64,000 bases of DNA from Saprospiraceae bacterium (GCA_020630435.1 JAHDBJ010000025.1:1-64000), one strand, 5' to 3'; shown: positions 17,867 through 28,154, counted from the stretch's first letter. Numbers and translations: made by a program. Notes: a model not told the origin generated them from the sequence alone.

Positions 17867-18721
17867 TTACCTTTTTAGAACAATCCACAAAACTAGAGGA
17901 AGTACAGCATGAGGAATTCGATAAACACTCTCATGCCACCATGTATAGATGCTTTCTAGGGGCATTTCAATATAAAAGTTTGCCCAGATTCGAGCTGCTG
18001 TTGTCGCTAGTCCCCATACTATAGCATAGAATATTGCCCATCTTGCATATTTAAAAGGTAAAAACAATGCGATACTAATAATTATATCCATTATTCCCGC
18101 AAAGTTTAGAAAATGAATGGCTTGTTGTTCGTTTACTTGTAGAATATTAATAGTCATATCTATAAAATTACCTGGGCGAGGATAGATTCCTAGAGCATAT
18201 AATCCATGACAGGTAAATGTTAAGGCAATTGCTATTTTGAGTAGCAATATAATACTTGAGTTGAATTTATTTTTTTTATAAAAAATATAGAGAAACAATG
18301 GAGTTGAAAACTGAAGGGAATACTCAAAAAATTGACCTACACTAAAGAACTTTTCTTTACAATATAGAAAGGCAAGAAAGATTAATCCAATAGAACCAAT
18401 AATCCAAAAATAGCTTAAGGGGTTAGGCTCTTTTTTTAGGACTAGAGCCAATAGTGCACAGAATAAATAAAAACAGCCTACAGCTATCATTGTAATATTG
18501 ATAGCATGGTCAACAGATAAACTTGTGCTATAAGTTTCCCAAGAAACTTGAAAAAATTGCTCAATAATTGATTTCATCCAGCTTTCATCCCACAACAATG
18601 TTCTGATAGGCACATCCCAAATTATGTGTTGAATCCCTCTCCCTAAGAAAACAGCAAAGGTCGAAAATCGAAGCCAAAAAATAATAATATTTTGATTCTC
18701 TATTTTTATCGTTTTTGTCAA
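17867..18721 (-). CDS. Hypothetical multi-pass membrane protein
   Basis: A 284-residue protein with seven or more hydrophobic segments. Tryptophan- and histidine-containing loops stand out: LGRGIQHIIWDVPIRTLLWD near the start, FTCHGLYALGIYPRPGNF in the middle and YTWWHESVYRIPHAVLP near the end. The pattern loosely recalls DoxX-like proteins, but I do not assign it. It lies 85 bp upstream of the two-gene PspA-like set on the same strand and could be transcribed with it. No signal peptide distinct from the first helix. Function unknown. Confidence 0.55.
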   Translation of the reverse strand: MTKTIKIENQNIIIFWLRFSTFAVFLGRGIQHIIWDVPIRTLLWDESWMKSIIEQFFQVSWETYSTSLSVDHAINITMIAVGCFYLFCALLALVLKKEPNPLSYFWIIGSIGLIFLAFLYCKEKFFSVGQFFEYSLQFSTPLFLYIFYKKNKFNSSIILLLKIAIALTFTCHGLYALGIYPRPGNFIDMTINILQVNEQQAIHFLNFAGIMDIIISIALFLPFKYARWAIFYAIVWGLATTAARIWANFYIEMPLESIYTWWHESVYRIPHAVLPLVLWIVLKR

Positions 18722-19103
18722 CAGGAATTATTTTAGTATTCAAAAAAAAATACATTTTTAGACAAAATATATTTTAATATTTATTTTTTTTTATTTTTTA
18801 ATAGTTTTTTATTACCTTTAGTGACATAGTATTAAGTTATATTTAATGTTAAAACCTCCCTACTTTAATCTTGTTTACAATTTATTCATAATTTATTAAC
18901 AATAACAACCAAAACCAATATGCAAAAAATCACTTCTTTTGTACTTAAAATCAAGTAAGTTTAAAACAAACTCAACACAAATTTAATTCATATATAAATT
19001 ATTCTACTTTTTCTACAAAAATACTACTCTAAGTATGTTTGTAGGAATTGTGACACAACACTCTTAAGTATAACCTATTGTTTAAATTTAAAAATCACTA
19101 TTT
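18722..19103. other. Intergenic region upstream of a large T9SS gene
   Basis: A 382-bp very AT-rich spacer between divergent genes. The only promoter-like element found is TATGTTTG at 19034-19041, which matches TAnnTTTG and would give a leader of about 60 nt for the gene at 19104. No ORF or RNA gene was seen. Confidence 0.45.
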
Positions 19104-21557
19104 ATGAAACGAATTCTACTTTTTTTCTTTCTTTCAGTAAGTTTTATTTACACCGAAGCTCAGACAACTTATTTTAACGTTGCTGGTGGAGGAGCATTAC
19201 CAGCAGGATGGGTGGGTACAAATAATGTAACATCTAGTGCAATTGATAGAACAAGTTATTATTTGCTTGAAGCGGGTAGCCCAGGAGATTTATTGACAAC
19301 TTCATCTTATGATCTTTCTGGATGTGCTGGAGATGTAGAACTTACCTTCAATCTCGCAACTTTTGGAAGTGGGACTGCAAACCCAGCTGTGATAGAAGTA
19401 TCTTTAGATGGAGGGGCAACTTATACACAGTCTTATACTTCTGCTACACCTTCTAGTTCTACCTATATTTCTAGTGGTACAATAACCATCAGCCCTGTTA
19501 GTAGTGATGTTGTTATTCGATTTTCTAATGGAGGAACTTCAGGAAGAGGAGTACGCTTACAAGATTTGATGCTCGTTTGTAATGCGCCTCCTTGTGGTGT
19601 TACATTCGAACCTGTTGCGCTTGTATGTGATAGTAATACAAGTGGTGCTGATAATGATGGTGTATCGTTATTTTTTGTCTATAATGGAGTTGATGCAGGG
19701 ATCACATCTGTTACTACTACTACTACTGGAACAACATTATTTGGCGATGATCCTGCTGTTGATGCTGATGGAGTGCTTGTTTTAATTGGATTATCAGAGG
19801 GAGATGCTTATGATATCACTCTAAATGGAGGAGTCTGTGATGGCATAACTGTATCAGGAACTATACCAAGCATGGAATGTGATCCTACTTGTGATATTAC
19901 TGCTTTTGGTCCTGAAAGTATTGACTGTGATGCTTATACTGCTGGTAATGATGCGTTAACTATTTCAGTACCTTATAGTGGATTAGATGCTGAAGCTAGT
20001 GTAACTATAACCGTCAATGGAAGTGGTGTAGCTAATGCAGGAGATGATCCAGCTACCGTTACAGATGGTACGATTTCATTTGCCGTAATAGAAGGCGATA
20101 CTTATACAATTATGTTGACCGATAGCCAAGGTGCTTGTTCTTTTCCTGTAATTTCAGGAACAATAGCTATAGGCACTTGCCCCGAAATTACGTCTCCAAC
20201 TATTGATGTTTCTACAGATGCAGCAGCAGCAGGAGGAAATAGCTCTGCAGCGAATAATGCAGCATTAGCTTTAGATGATGCCATGCATGGAGTCTTAGAT
20301 GATGCTTGTATTGCAGCAGGCGGTGTATATACTCCTGTTTATGGTGCAATTAGTTGGGATCCTTGTACGTATACGGGTACAATTACAGGTCTTATCTTGC
20401 CTGATGGTACAGCTTATACTGGTACGGCTACTTTTACCTTAGTAAATGACATCGATATTGCTGGTTATCCTGGTATGGCAAGTACTGGAACATCGATTAG
20501 TTCTGGCTGTGGTTGTGGCGGTGGAACCGCTCCTACAATTAATTCTGCAAATGGAATGCAGGGAAATGCTCCTCTTCCACTTACTGATGAGAATGGAAAT
20601 CCTGTAGATAATTTTAGTGAATCGTGTATTGATAATAATCAAGTCTATGATACGAATCGTGCAGGTATAATATTTAGTTTCGATCCTGCTATTTCTGATT
20701 TTGGTGTCTTTTTAGGTGATGTGGAAACTAGAACGGACGGTATAGATGGTGCAGCAGCTCAGGTTGTTATTTTGAATAGTGGTAATGCTATTGCTGGACC
20801 TAGTTCTATTCCTACATCTACTACAACACAAACAAGTTGTGATGGAGATGGAACGAGTAGTTTTGATGGATGTGGTAACGATGAAACGTCACATTTAGCA
20901 GTATCTGGCGGACCGTTTGATCAAGTATTAGTTGCCGTAGGAGAAGCTGCGGGAACTTCAGGAGATAATAATATTAGTTTTGGAGGTGTATCTTTAGGAG
21001 GAACTTGTAGCGTAGAAGTACCTGTGGAGTTAATGTCTTTTACAGTTACCAAAACATCTAGACGTTCTGCTCAATTGGATTGGATAACTGCTTCTGAAAC
21101 GGATAATAAAGGATTTGAAGTTCAAAGAAGTATTAATGGTCGTAACTTTGATGTTATTGGTTTTGTAAATGGTCAAGGAACTTCAAGTGAGGTTAATCGC
21201 TATTCCTTTGTAGATAGAAATCCAGGGAAAGGAACAAATTATTATAGATTAAGACAATTGGATTTTAATGGTAATTACGAGTATACTCAAGTGAAAACTA
21301 TCAACTTTGATGGCTTGACCCTTAGACTTATTCCTAACATAGTTAAAGATGTTATTCGTATCGAGCTAGGAGAAACTATACTACAAGATGCAACTATTGA
21401 AATCTTTGATGTTGTTGGAAGAAATGTATATAGTGGTGCATTAAATAGAAATACAACATTCTCTTCTATAAATGTTTCTAACTTATCTGCTGGACAATAT
21501 TTTGTGAAAGTATCCAATCAAGATTTTAGTTTATCAGAACGTTTTATTAAAGAGTAA
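19104..21557 (+). CDS. Large secreted protein with T9SS type A sorting domain
   Basis: An 817-residue protein with signal peptide (MKRILLFFFLSVSFIYTEAQ). Residues about 20-160 look like a jelly-roll or MAM-like adhesion domain (SYDLSGCAGDVELTFNLATF). Cys-rich repeated modules follow (FEPVALVCDSNTSGADNDG and FGPESIDCDAYTAGNDAL, each about 95 residues). Then comes an FN3-like module (PVELMSFTVTKT..., NKGFEVQRSINGRNFDVIGF, NYYRLRQLDFNG), and last a T9SS type A sorting domain (IEIFDVVGRNVYSG, LSAGQYFVKVSNQD). The same FN3-like plus sorting-domain end is found in the genes at 31685 and 48261. Likely cell-surface adhesin or matrix protein; ligand unknown. Confidence 0.82.
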   Translation: MKRILLFFFLSVSFIYTEAQTTYFNVAGGGALPAGWVGTNNVTSSAIDRTSYYLLEAGSPGDLLTTSSYDLSGCAGDVELTFNLATFGSGTANPAVIEVSLDGGATYTQSYTSATPSSSTYISSGTITISPVSSDVVIRFSNGGTSGRGVRLQDLMLVCNAPPCGVTFEPVALVCDSNTSGADNDGVSLFFVYNGVDAGITSVTTTTTGTTLFGDDPAVDADGVLVLIGLSEGDAYDITLNGGVCDGITVSGTIPSMECDPTCDITAFGPESIDCDAYTAGNDALTISVPYSGLDAEASVTITVNGSGVANAGDDPATVTDGTISFAVIEGDTYTIMLTDSQGACSFPVISGTIAIGTCPEITSPTIDVSTDAAAAGGNSSAANNAALALDDAMHGVLDDACIAAGGVYTPVYGAISWDPCTYTGTITGLILPDGTAYTGTATFTLVNDIDIAGYPGMASTGTSISSGCGCGGGTAPTINSANGMQGNAPLPLTDENGNPVDNFSESCIDNNQVYDTNRAGIIFSFDPAISDFGVFLGDVETRTDGIDGAAAQVVILNSGNAIAGPSSIPTSTTTQTSCDGDGTSSFDGCGNDETSHLAVSGGPFDQVLVAVGEAAGTSGDNNISFGGVSLGGTCSVEVPVELMSFTVTKTSRRSAQLDWITASETDNKGFEVQRSINGRNFDVIGFVNGQGTSSEVNRYSFVDRNPGKGTNYYRLRQLDFNGNYEYTQVKTINFDGLTLRLIPNIVKDVIRIELGETILQDATIEIFDVVGRNVYSGALNRNTTFSSINVSNLSAGQYFVKVSNQDFSLSERFIKE

Positions 21558-21570
21558 AATATTTTCTTAG

Positions 21571-21621
21571 TTTTATTAAAAAAGGCGATGTCTTGACAAG
21601 ACATCGCCTTTTTTAATAAAA
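21571..21621. terminator. Long perfect palindromic terminator (25-bp arms)
   Basis: A perfect inverted repeat with 25-bp arms around a single central A (core GGCGATGTCTTG / CAAGACATCGCC flanked by A and T runs), directly after the T9SS gene. It can stop transcription from both sides. The arm length is well beyond a usual intrinsic terminator. Confidence 0.85.
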
Positions 21622-21633
21622 TTCTATAGGCAT

Positions 21634-21663
21634 AAAAAAAGAGACACAACTAATTGTGCCTCT
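21634..21663 (-). terminator. Intrinsic terminator of the DUF4836 gene
   Basis: On the minus strand the stem GAGGCACAA / TTGTGTCTC (one mismatch, four-base loop) is followed by seven T. It lies about 135 bp downstream of the DUF4836 lipoprotein stop. Confidence 0.7.
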
Positions 21664-21797
21664 CACATCTTAACTAATACTTTACAACTTGGACGGATTT
21701 TGTGCTCTCCTATCCAAATTTCAAAAACTTAAACTCGCCATTAAGACGTATGTTTTTGGTATAGTAACGTTTTAAAACTTTAATAAAATGTTAAAAC

Positions 21798-23354
21798 CTA
21801 TAGTCGTTTAGATTTATCTTTTTTATATGCTTTATTCATTTCTTCGATTAGTTCTTTTAAGGCATTTTGATTTTTATTATCCATCAATAATTCCATGGTT
21901 GTTGTTGTTCTACCAGCCTTGATTTTCATTCCTTCTATTTCAATGTCTCCTACTTCGTCTGTATCAATACTAAAGTTTTTAGAAGAATACATTCCAAAGA
22001 TTTGTTTTGTAGCTTCTCTATAAATTTTATTGTCAATTCGTTGAGCGATATTAAATCCACCGCCTTTGATTTTTTGAATATATTCCTCATTATTGGAAAT
22101 GAAGACCCGACCATTGTCTACAATAAGTTGTAAATCTCCTTTTATACTTATCTCTCCACCACTTTGTTTCGCCATATCTTCCATTGAACGTTTCATCCGT
22201 TCGTTATTAAATAAATAGTGATTTTGACCTTTTTTAGTAAGGGCTTTTGTACGCTCTGCCATGTTTAATAGTTTAACAAACAAGTCTTCATTAATATCTG
22301 TCCCTAAAATAACTGAACCAGTGTCTTCTTGTTTGTACATTCCTATTACTAAATCGCCACCAAAAGTATTTAATAAATCTTTGGTAGTCAAGCCATATTC
22401 TGCAAGTCCTGACCCCATATTTATTAAACCTTCAAATCCTTTTTCCTTGATGAGTTGATTGATGCCCTTTAAATCTAAACTGAGACTCATTAAGGAGACC
22501 AAATTTTCTTTTGGGAATGCTGCTGAAAAATCAACTTTAGGGGCATCTTTAAATAGTAAATCTAGATCTTTTTTCAGACTTCTATTAATATCGTATGTCG
22601 ATTCAAGTATTGCTCTTCCTTCCTCGAAGTTTACAGAGCCTCTTAAAAAATTATCTTCCAAATCTTCTTTACTATATCCTGCGATAGCAATAGCTTTAGC
22701 ATTCGATTCTGTAACAAAATTATTAGAACTCATCCAAAAATTAATATCATTATCGCCTCTAAAAGCTTTAACTAAGTCACTATCTTTTGCAAGCGAATTC
22801 TCTTTGCTTGTATTAAAAAACTGTTCTACTCTATCTTCTACATACCTTCTAGTCCCATCTCCTGCTAGTCCTATTGCATTATTCCATGCAATGACATTTC
22901 CACCACGCTTGACCATCTTATAGGTACCCCTATCTTCAGGACTGCCATACCTTTCTTTTACTGTTTTTTCAAAGGCGTCAGCATCGATTAAATTAAAACT
23001 AGCAGCAGTAAATCCATTTTGAAAATTATCAGGATTAACCATCATAAAAGTGTAAACATTTTTTTGAATGTCAAGACCTGATGCTTCGGGATTTTTCATG
23101 ATATTTACTATCACGGACTCTCCTTTATGGGTACGGTTGATTCCATCTTGAAAAAAGTCCATTTTTTTAACAGCCTCATAGTCCATTTCATCCATCAAGT
23201 CTTTTAAGTTGAACGTTGCTACTTGGAAAGCATCCTTACTGATATTTTGGAGCGTATCTTCTGCATTCGAAACGATGGCGTCTTTTTTACAGCTATAATG
23301 ACTTGTGATTAATAAGAACATGGCTATAAAAATTAAAATCTTACTACTTTTCAT
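21798..23354 (-). CDS. DUF4836 family lipoprotein
   Basis: The frame is open from 23387, but the ATG at 23354 gives the usual signal MKSSKILIFIAMFLLITSHYSC, with Cys as the probable lipidation site. The box HYSC is not canonical, though relaxed boxes occur in Bacteroidota. The remaining sequence of about 518 residues fits DUF4836, a family restricted to Bacteroidota, with PDNFQNGFTAASFNLIDADA, VIAWNNAIGLAGDGTRRYVE and a C-terminal charged helix. The family's function is unknown; members are predicted outer-membrane or periplasmic lipoproteins. It is monocistronic with its own terminator at 21634-21663. A TACATTTG -7-like element is at 23427-23434. Confidence 0.8.
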   Translation of the reverse strand: MKSSKILIFIAMFLLITSHYSCKKDAIVSNAEDTLQNISKDAFQVATFNLKDLMDEMDYEAVKKMDFFQDGINRTHKGESVIVNIMKNPEASGLDIQKNVYTFMMVNPDNFQNGFTAASFNLIDADAFEKTVKERYGSPEDRGTYKMVKRGGNVIAWNNAIGLAGDGTRRYVEDRVEQFFNTSKENSLAKDSDLVKAFRGDNDINFWMSSNNFVTESNAKAIAIAGYSKEDLEDNFLRGSVNFEEGRAILESTYDINRSLKKDLDLLFKDAPKVDFSAAFPKENLVSLMSLSLDLKGINQLIKEKGFEGLINMGSGLAEYGLTTKDLLNTFGGDLVIGMYKQEDTGSVILGTDINEDLFVKLLNMAERTKALTKKGQNHYLFNNERMKRSMEDMAKQSGGEISIKGDLQLIVDNGRVFISNNEEYIQKIKGGGFNIAQRIDNKIYREATKQIFGMYSSKNFSIDTDEVGDIEIEGMKIKAGRTTTTMELLMDNKNQNALKELIEEMNKAYKKDKSKRL

Positions 23355-23493
23355 ATTTTTTAATTTATTAATAAAAATGTTAGTCAAAACTCAAAAAAAC
23401 GATTTCGATCTAAAAGTGATTGCTTACAAATGTAAAGAAAATCATTTTAGATAATCTTTTCCATTAGATAAACTCTAGTAAAAATAAGACGTT

Positions 23494-24915
23494 TTACTTT
23501 CCTTTCCCTTGTAACAATACTAATATCGTATAAAATAGAATTTTTATATCTAAAGCCAAAGACATATTTTCTATATATAATATATCAAACTTTAGTCGTT
23601 GGATCATTTGTTGGACATTAGAAGCGTAACCATACTTGACTTGTCCCCATGAAGTGATACCTGGACGGACTTTTAATAAATATTTATAGTGTGGGGCTTG
23701 ACTCATTATTTTTTCTATATAAAATAATCGCTCTGGTCTAGGCCCTACAAGAGACATTTCACCAATGAGCACATTCCATAATTGGGGCAACTCGTCTAAC
23801 CGCCACTTACGCATCGTTGCTCCCCAAGGAGTACAACGCTGATCGCCTTCTTCAGACAATTGAGGACCTTTTTCTTCTGCATCTATATACATTGATCGAA
23901 ATTTATAGATCATAAAAGGTTTCCAATTTAATCCGATTCGTTCTTGAGCATATAAAATCGGTCCTTTAGACGAAAATCGTACTTTCAAAGCGATAAGAAA
24001 GTATAATGGAGATAGGATAATTAAACCCAATGAACTAACAAGAATGTCAATTGTTCGTTTAAAAATGAATTGCCACCTTGACATTAAATCTTGTTTAATT
24101 TCTATCAAGACAGCTCCATATAAATAATTCATTTTTACAGAACCCAATAAAATATCATACATATCAGGTATGATTTTTACCAAAATTTTATCTCCAAAAT
24201 CGTATAAAATGCCAAGGATTTCTTTAAGACGGTTGTGTTCGGATGTTTCAATAGCAATAATAACTTCCTCAATGTCTTGCTCTTTAATGATTGAACTTAC
24301 GTCCTTTACCTTTCCTAGTTTTGGAAGGAAGTGCAAAAGCTCATTTGTACTATTTCCATTTACATCTATAAAACCTACAAAGTGTTGCCCTAGTCTTTTT
24401 TGTCTGTTATTAATATCTTGATATAATTCTAAGGCATTTTGATTTCCACCTATGATAAGGGTATTGAATGTTATTTTTCCAGCTTTTAAACGTCTACTTG
24501 AATTGGTTAATATAACCATCCTCATAAAACCTGTTATTGTAAAGTGTAATATAAATAATGCTGTAAATGAAAAATAGTAGGTTTTATAATTGTAAACTAG
24601 ATCGTCTAATAACAATGCGAAAAATATAAAAACCACTCCGATAAATGTAAGGAAGAATGTCCGAATAAGTGTTGCTAGCCTAGATAAGCGATAAATATCT
24701 TTGTATTTATCAAAGATATAGTAAAAGATTATCCAGCCTGTAGGAATAATTATTAATCCTAATATTAGATTAACATCATGTAAGAGCTGAATATTGAAAG
24801 TATAATTTTCTAAAATAATTTTCCTGAATAAAAAAAATATTCCCCAAGCCAGTAGAGCAGCTAAAAAGTCAGCAATACGATATAAAAGAGTATGTAATTG
24901 GCGTTTTCTTTTCAC
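23494..24915 (-). CDS. Polyprenyl glycosylphosphotransferase (exopolysaccharide initiating sugar transferase)
   Basis: A 473-residue WcaJ/WbaP-type enzyme that transfers a sugar-1-phosphate from a nucleotide sugar to undecaprenyl phosphate, the first step of capsule, exopolysaccharide or O-antigen synthesis. There are four N-terminal membrane helices, a CoA-binding-like Rossmann region (TLIIGGNQNALELYQDINNR), a further helix near residue 285, and the bacterial sugar transferase domain. The latter shows QERIGLNWKPFMIYKFRSM, WRLDELPQLWNVL and MSLVGPRPE. The start is GTG, overlapping the stop of the upstream oxidoreductase gene in a GTGA arrangement, so translation is probably coupled. The sugar is not predictable. 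Confidence 0.9.
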   Translation of the reverse strand: MKRKRQLHTLLYRIADFLAALLAWGIFFLFRKIILENYTFNIQLLHDVNLILGLIIIPTGWIIFYYIFDKYKDIYRLSRLATLIRTFFLTFIGVVFIFFALLLDDLVYNYKTYYFSFTALFILHFTITGFMRMVILTNSSRRLKAGKITFNTLIIGGNQNALELYQDINNRQKRLGQHFVGFIDVNGNSTNELLHFLPKLGKVKDVSSIIKEQDIEEVIIAIETSEHNRLKEILGILYDFGDKILVKIIPDMYDILLGSVKMNYLYGAVLIEIKQDLMSRWQFIFKRTIDILVSSLGLIILSPLYFLIALKVRFSSKGPILYAQERIGLNWKPFMIYKFRSMYIDAEEKGPQLSEEGDQRCTPWGATMRKWRLDELPQLWNVLIGEMSLVGPRPERLFYIEKIMSQAPHYKYLLKVRPGITSWGQVKYGYASNVQQMIQRLKFDILYIENMSLALDIKILFYTILVLLQGKGK

Positions 24916-25904
24916 AAAAGTTGTTTTCTTTTGTCAATATCTTCAATGATTTGATAAGCGACTTTTAGTGCTATATAACCATCTTCGATGGATACTTTAG
25001 GGCGAGTATTTTGTTGGATACTCTCCGCAAAAGTTTCTAACTCCATTTTAATTGCATTGATAGAAGAAATTTCAGGCATATCAATATGAATCAGTTTCTC
25101 TCCTTTGGGGGTTTCCAATGGCATTAGATTTCCTTTTTGAGGTATATTAAGAGCATCTTTTTCAAAAAGTCGAACAATTTGAGCATTTTTTTCTAAGAAG
25201 TCTAAACTGATATAAGCATCTTTTTGAAAAAAGCGTACTTTCCGCATTTGTTTTAAGGAAATGCGACTTGCAGTAAGATTTGCTACACAACCATTTTTAA
25301 ATTCTAAACGAGCATTAGCGATGTCAGGAGTATCACTCAATACAGCAACACCACTAGCACTAACTGAAACGACTTCGGATTTCACAAGGTTGAGAACAAT
25401 GTCTAAATCATGAATCATCAAATCTAAAACGACGGAAACATCCGTCCCTCTAGGATTAAACATTGCCAATCGATGAGCTTCAATAAACATAGGATTCAAT
25501 GCGAAATCTTCTAGGGCAAGGAAGGCAGGATTGAAACGTTCTACATGACCTACCTGAACTTTTACATTGTGCTTTTGGGAGAGTGCAATGAGTTGTTTGG
25601 CTTCTTCAACAGTATGGGTGATGGGTTTTTCAATAAAAATATGTTTCCCTTTTTCTATCGCTTTTTGGGCTAACTCAAAGTGAGTAATGGTAGGTGTAAC
25701 AATATCAACAACATCGACAGCATCAAGAAGTGTTTCTAAATTTTTAAAGGATCGAATTCCCAAGTTATCCGTTATTTGTCGACTATTTTCAACATTAATA
25801 TCATAGCAACCTACAAAATCATAGCAATCCGTCATATTGATACACTTGGCGTGTATTTTTCCCAAATGCCCTAGTCCCAGCAAGCCAATTTTTAGTTTGT
25901 TCAT
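24912..25904 (-). CDS. Gfo/Idh/MocA family NAD(P)-dependent oxidoreductase
   Basis: A 330-residue protein with the N-terminal Rossmann fingerprint IGLLGLGHLGKIHAK and the family motif EKPITHT (the Lys-Pro pair helps bind cofactor and substrate), followed by the C-terminal alpha/beta substrate domain. Members oxidise or reduce sugars and sugar nucleotides, for example the UDP-GlcNAcA 3-dehydrogenase WbpB. The neighbours (glycosylphosphotransferase overlapping by 4 bp, ABC exporter 29 bp upstream) suggest a nucleotide-sugar step for a surface polysaccharide. The exact substrate is not visible. Confidence 0.88.
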   Translation of the reverse strand: MNKLKIGLLGLGHLGKIHAKCINMTDCYDFVGCYDINVENSRQITDNLGIRSFKNLETLLDAVDVVDIVTPTITHFELAQKAIEKGKHIFIEKPITHTVEEAKQLIALSQKHNVKVQVGHVERFNPAFLALEDFALNPMFIEAHRLAMFNPRGTDVSVVLDLMIHDLDIVLNLVKSEVVSVSASGVAVLSDTPDIANARLEFKNGCVANLTASRISLKQMRKVRFFQKDAYISLDFLEKNAQIVRLFEKDALNIPQKGNLMPLETPKGEKLIHIDMPEISSINAIKMELETFAESIQQNTRPKVSIEDGYIALKVAYQIIEDIDKRKQLL

Positions 25905-25933
25905 AAATTGTTTTTATCGTTTCGTACAATAGT

Positions 25934-27739
25934 TTAAATCGTCTCGAATTGTAATTTTGCAAGACTATTATAGGCACCATCTTCTAATAAGGTCAATTCT
26001 TCGTGTGTCCCTTTTTCTATAATCTTTCCTTTATCAATCACATAGATACAATCAACTTCTCTAATCGTCGCTAAACGATGGGCAATAATGATCGATGTTC
26101 TTCCTTCCATTAATTTATCGAGCGCCTCTTGAACAATTTTTTCAGATTCCGCATCTAAAGAGGAGGTCGCCTCATCTAGGATTAAGATAGACGGATTTCT
26201 TAAAATGGCTCTAGCAATAGCAATCCGTTGTCGTTGTCCTCCCGATAATTTAATGCCTCTTTCCCCTACGATCGTTTCCATTTGTTCAGGGAAATTTTCG
26301 ATAAATTCCCAAGCATTTGACTGTTTAGCAGCCGTCATAATCGCTGCCTCTGAAGCATCGGGGTTTCCATATAAAATATTTTCTCTTATCGTTCCTCCAA
26401 ATAATAAAACTTCTTGAGGGACGATGGCGATATTTTTACGGTATTGGGTAATATTATAGTCTTTGATATTTTGACCATCGACCTTAATCGCCCCTTTTTG
26501 CAAATCATAAAATCGCATCAGTAACTGGACAATGGTAGATTTTCCTGCTCCACTTGCTCCAACGAGTGCAATCTTTTGTCCTGCTTTAATATCCATACTC
26601 AAACCATTCATTACAGGAATATCATCTCTCGTAGGATAACTGAAATGAATATTTTCATAAGCAATATCACCATGCAGTTCTATCGCAGGTAAATGCCCAT
26701 CTTCCATATTCACCTCATTTTCTTCTTCTAGGATTTCCCTAAGCCTTTCAGTTGCGCCTAAAGCTCCTAATAATTGAGTATAAAAATTTCCAAGCCCTGC
26801 GATCGCTCCGCCTATAATAGCCGTATAAGAAACAAATGCAACTAAACTACCAGAAGTAATTGTTCCAGCTTGTAACATCAAAGCGGCTCTAAATAAGATA
26901 AAGCAGATTGCACCAAATAAGAACGTAACAATAAAGGAAGAAAATAAAGCTCGTCCTCTAGCAAATTTCATCGCTATACTTACAATATTATGATTGGCTT
27001 GGCGATATTTTCCGCTTTCAAAATTTTCATTCGAAAATGATTTGACGACTTGAATAGTAGAAACCGATTCACTCAAATGGATATTGGCGTTTGCAACCTC
27101 TTTCTGACGTTCTCTTGATAATTTTCGAATATACTTTCCAAAAAACATTGCACAGACTACGATTACAGGGAAGGTTGCCACCATAAGTAGCGTTAATTTC
27201 CAGGTGGTAAATGCTAGGAAAATGATACCGCCAATAAGGATAATTAATTGTCGTACAAATTCTGCAAGCGTAATCGAAAAAGCAGCATACAATTTTTCGA
27301 CATCATCTGTTAATCTACTAACGAGTTCTCCCGTTCGATTTTCTTCAAAAAATACAAGTGGTAAAGATATTATTTTATTGTATAATGCTTTTCTTAAATC
27401 CGCAGTAGCTTTTTCACTAACGTGTGCGAATAGTATTACCCTGAAATAAGAGACAATACCCTGCAAAACCAACACAATTAGCATTATCCACCCCAGATCG
27501 TACAGGGATAAATTCAACCCTAAATCTCCTGAAGCTGCATCGATCATCCATTGGAATAATTTGAAAATAAAAAGAAAGACAACACTAGAAATAGCGAGTA
27601 AGACTAATCCAATGATGAGATACCACATATATGGACGTACGTATTTGAATACTGCTAAGGATTCTTTTAGCGTCTCTTTAGAAGGCAGGAGTTTCTTTTT
27701 TTCCTCGTCTTCTTCTATATCTTTTTTACTACTTGCCAT
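25934..27739 (-). CDS. ABC exporter, fused permease/ATPase (MsbA-like)
   Basis: A 601-residue half-transporter. Six membrane helices fill residues about 35-330, and the ATPase domain follows with Walker A GASGAGKST, Q-loop in AIVPQEVLLFGGTIREN, signature LSGGQRQRIAIARAIL, Walker B ILILDEATSSLD and the switch His in IAHRLATI. It would work as a homodimer moving a lipid-linked or hydrophobic substrate across the inner membrane. The N-terminus is an unusually acidic/basic cytosolic segment (KKDIEEDEEKKKLLPSKE). It is the first gene of the three-gene polysaccharide run, so export of a lipid-linked glycan or lipid A is plausible, but the substrate cannot be determined. Confidence 0.92.
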   Translation of the reverse strand: MASSKKDIEEDEEKKKLLPSKETLKESLAVFKYVRPYMWYLIIGLVLLAISSVVFLFIFKLFQWMIDAASGDLGLNLSLYDLGWIMLIVLVLQGIVSYFRVILFAHVSEKATADLRKALYNKIISLPLVFFEENRTGELVSRLTDDVEKLYAAFSITLAEFVRQLIILIGGIIFLAFTTWKLTLLMVATFPVIVVCAMFFGKYIRKLSRERQKEVANANIHLSESVSTIQVVKSFSNENFESGKYRQANHNIVSIAMKFARGRALFSSFIVTFLFGAICFILFRAALMLQAGTITSGSLVAFVSYTAIIGGAIAGLGNFYTQLLGALGATERLREILEEENEVNMEDGHLPAIELHGDIAYENIHFSYPTRDDIPVMNGLSMDIKAGQKIALVGASGAGKSTIVQLLMRFYDLQKGAIKVDGQNIKDYNITQYRKNIAIVPQEVLLFGGTIRENILYGNPDASEAAIMTAAKQSNAWEFIENFPEQMETIVGERGIKLSGGQRQRIAIARAILRNPSILILDEATSSLDAESEKIVQEALDKLMEGRTSIIIAHRLATIREVDCIYVIDKGKIIEKGTHEELTLLEDGAYNSLAKLQFETI

Positions 27740-28154
27740 AATTCAATTAATTAAAGTATCACCGATTTTATGCTGTAATTATTTACGATACTGCTTCAAA
27801 GCATAAAATTTTTGTGCAAAAATAGTTGTTTTAATTAAAGAAATACTTTGAAGAATTAAATTTATTCTATCCATTTCCTCTATTCCCTCTTTTTATTACT
27901 GTTTTCTTTATTGACATTTTTGTTAATACTTCAACAAATAATTTTTTGATTAGTTAATTTTTGTTTAAATAATATTTTTTAAATACTCAATTGGTTGTAA
28001 ATCAATTTATTATGTTGAATTAATTTATTTAACCTCAGTTAAGGATAAAAAGGCTTGAATTAACGGATTTTTACGTGAACATTTGTTCTATACACTTTTC
28101 TACTAGCGAGTTTTTAAAATCAAAATTTCCTTTAACTATTAAAACAACTAAAAA
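27740..28154. other. Intergenic region between divergent genes
   Basis: A 415-bp AT-rich spacer. On the minus side a TATTTTTG -7-like element is at 27817-27824, and 9-bp inverted arms TTTTATGCT / AGCATAAAA lie at 27766-27774 and 27800-27808 in what would be the ABC exporter leader. Nothing else convincing was seen. Confidence 0.45.

Noticed and set aside
22459-22923. 154-codon frame on the + strand inside the DUF4836 gene
   Set aside because: It is antisense to a clear lipoprotein gene, with a Ser/Leu/Lys-rich composition typical of shadow frames.
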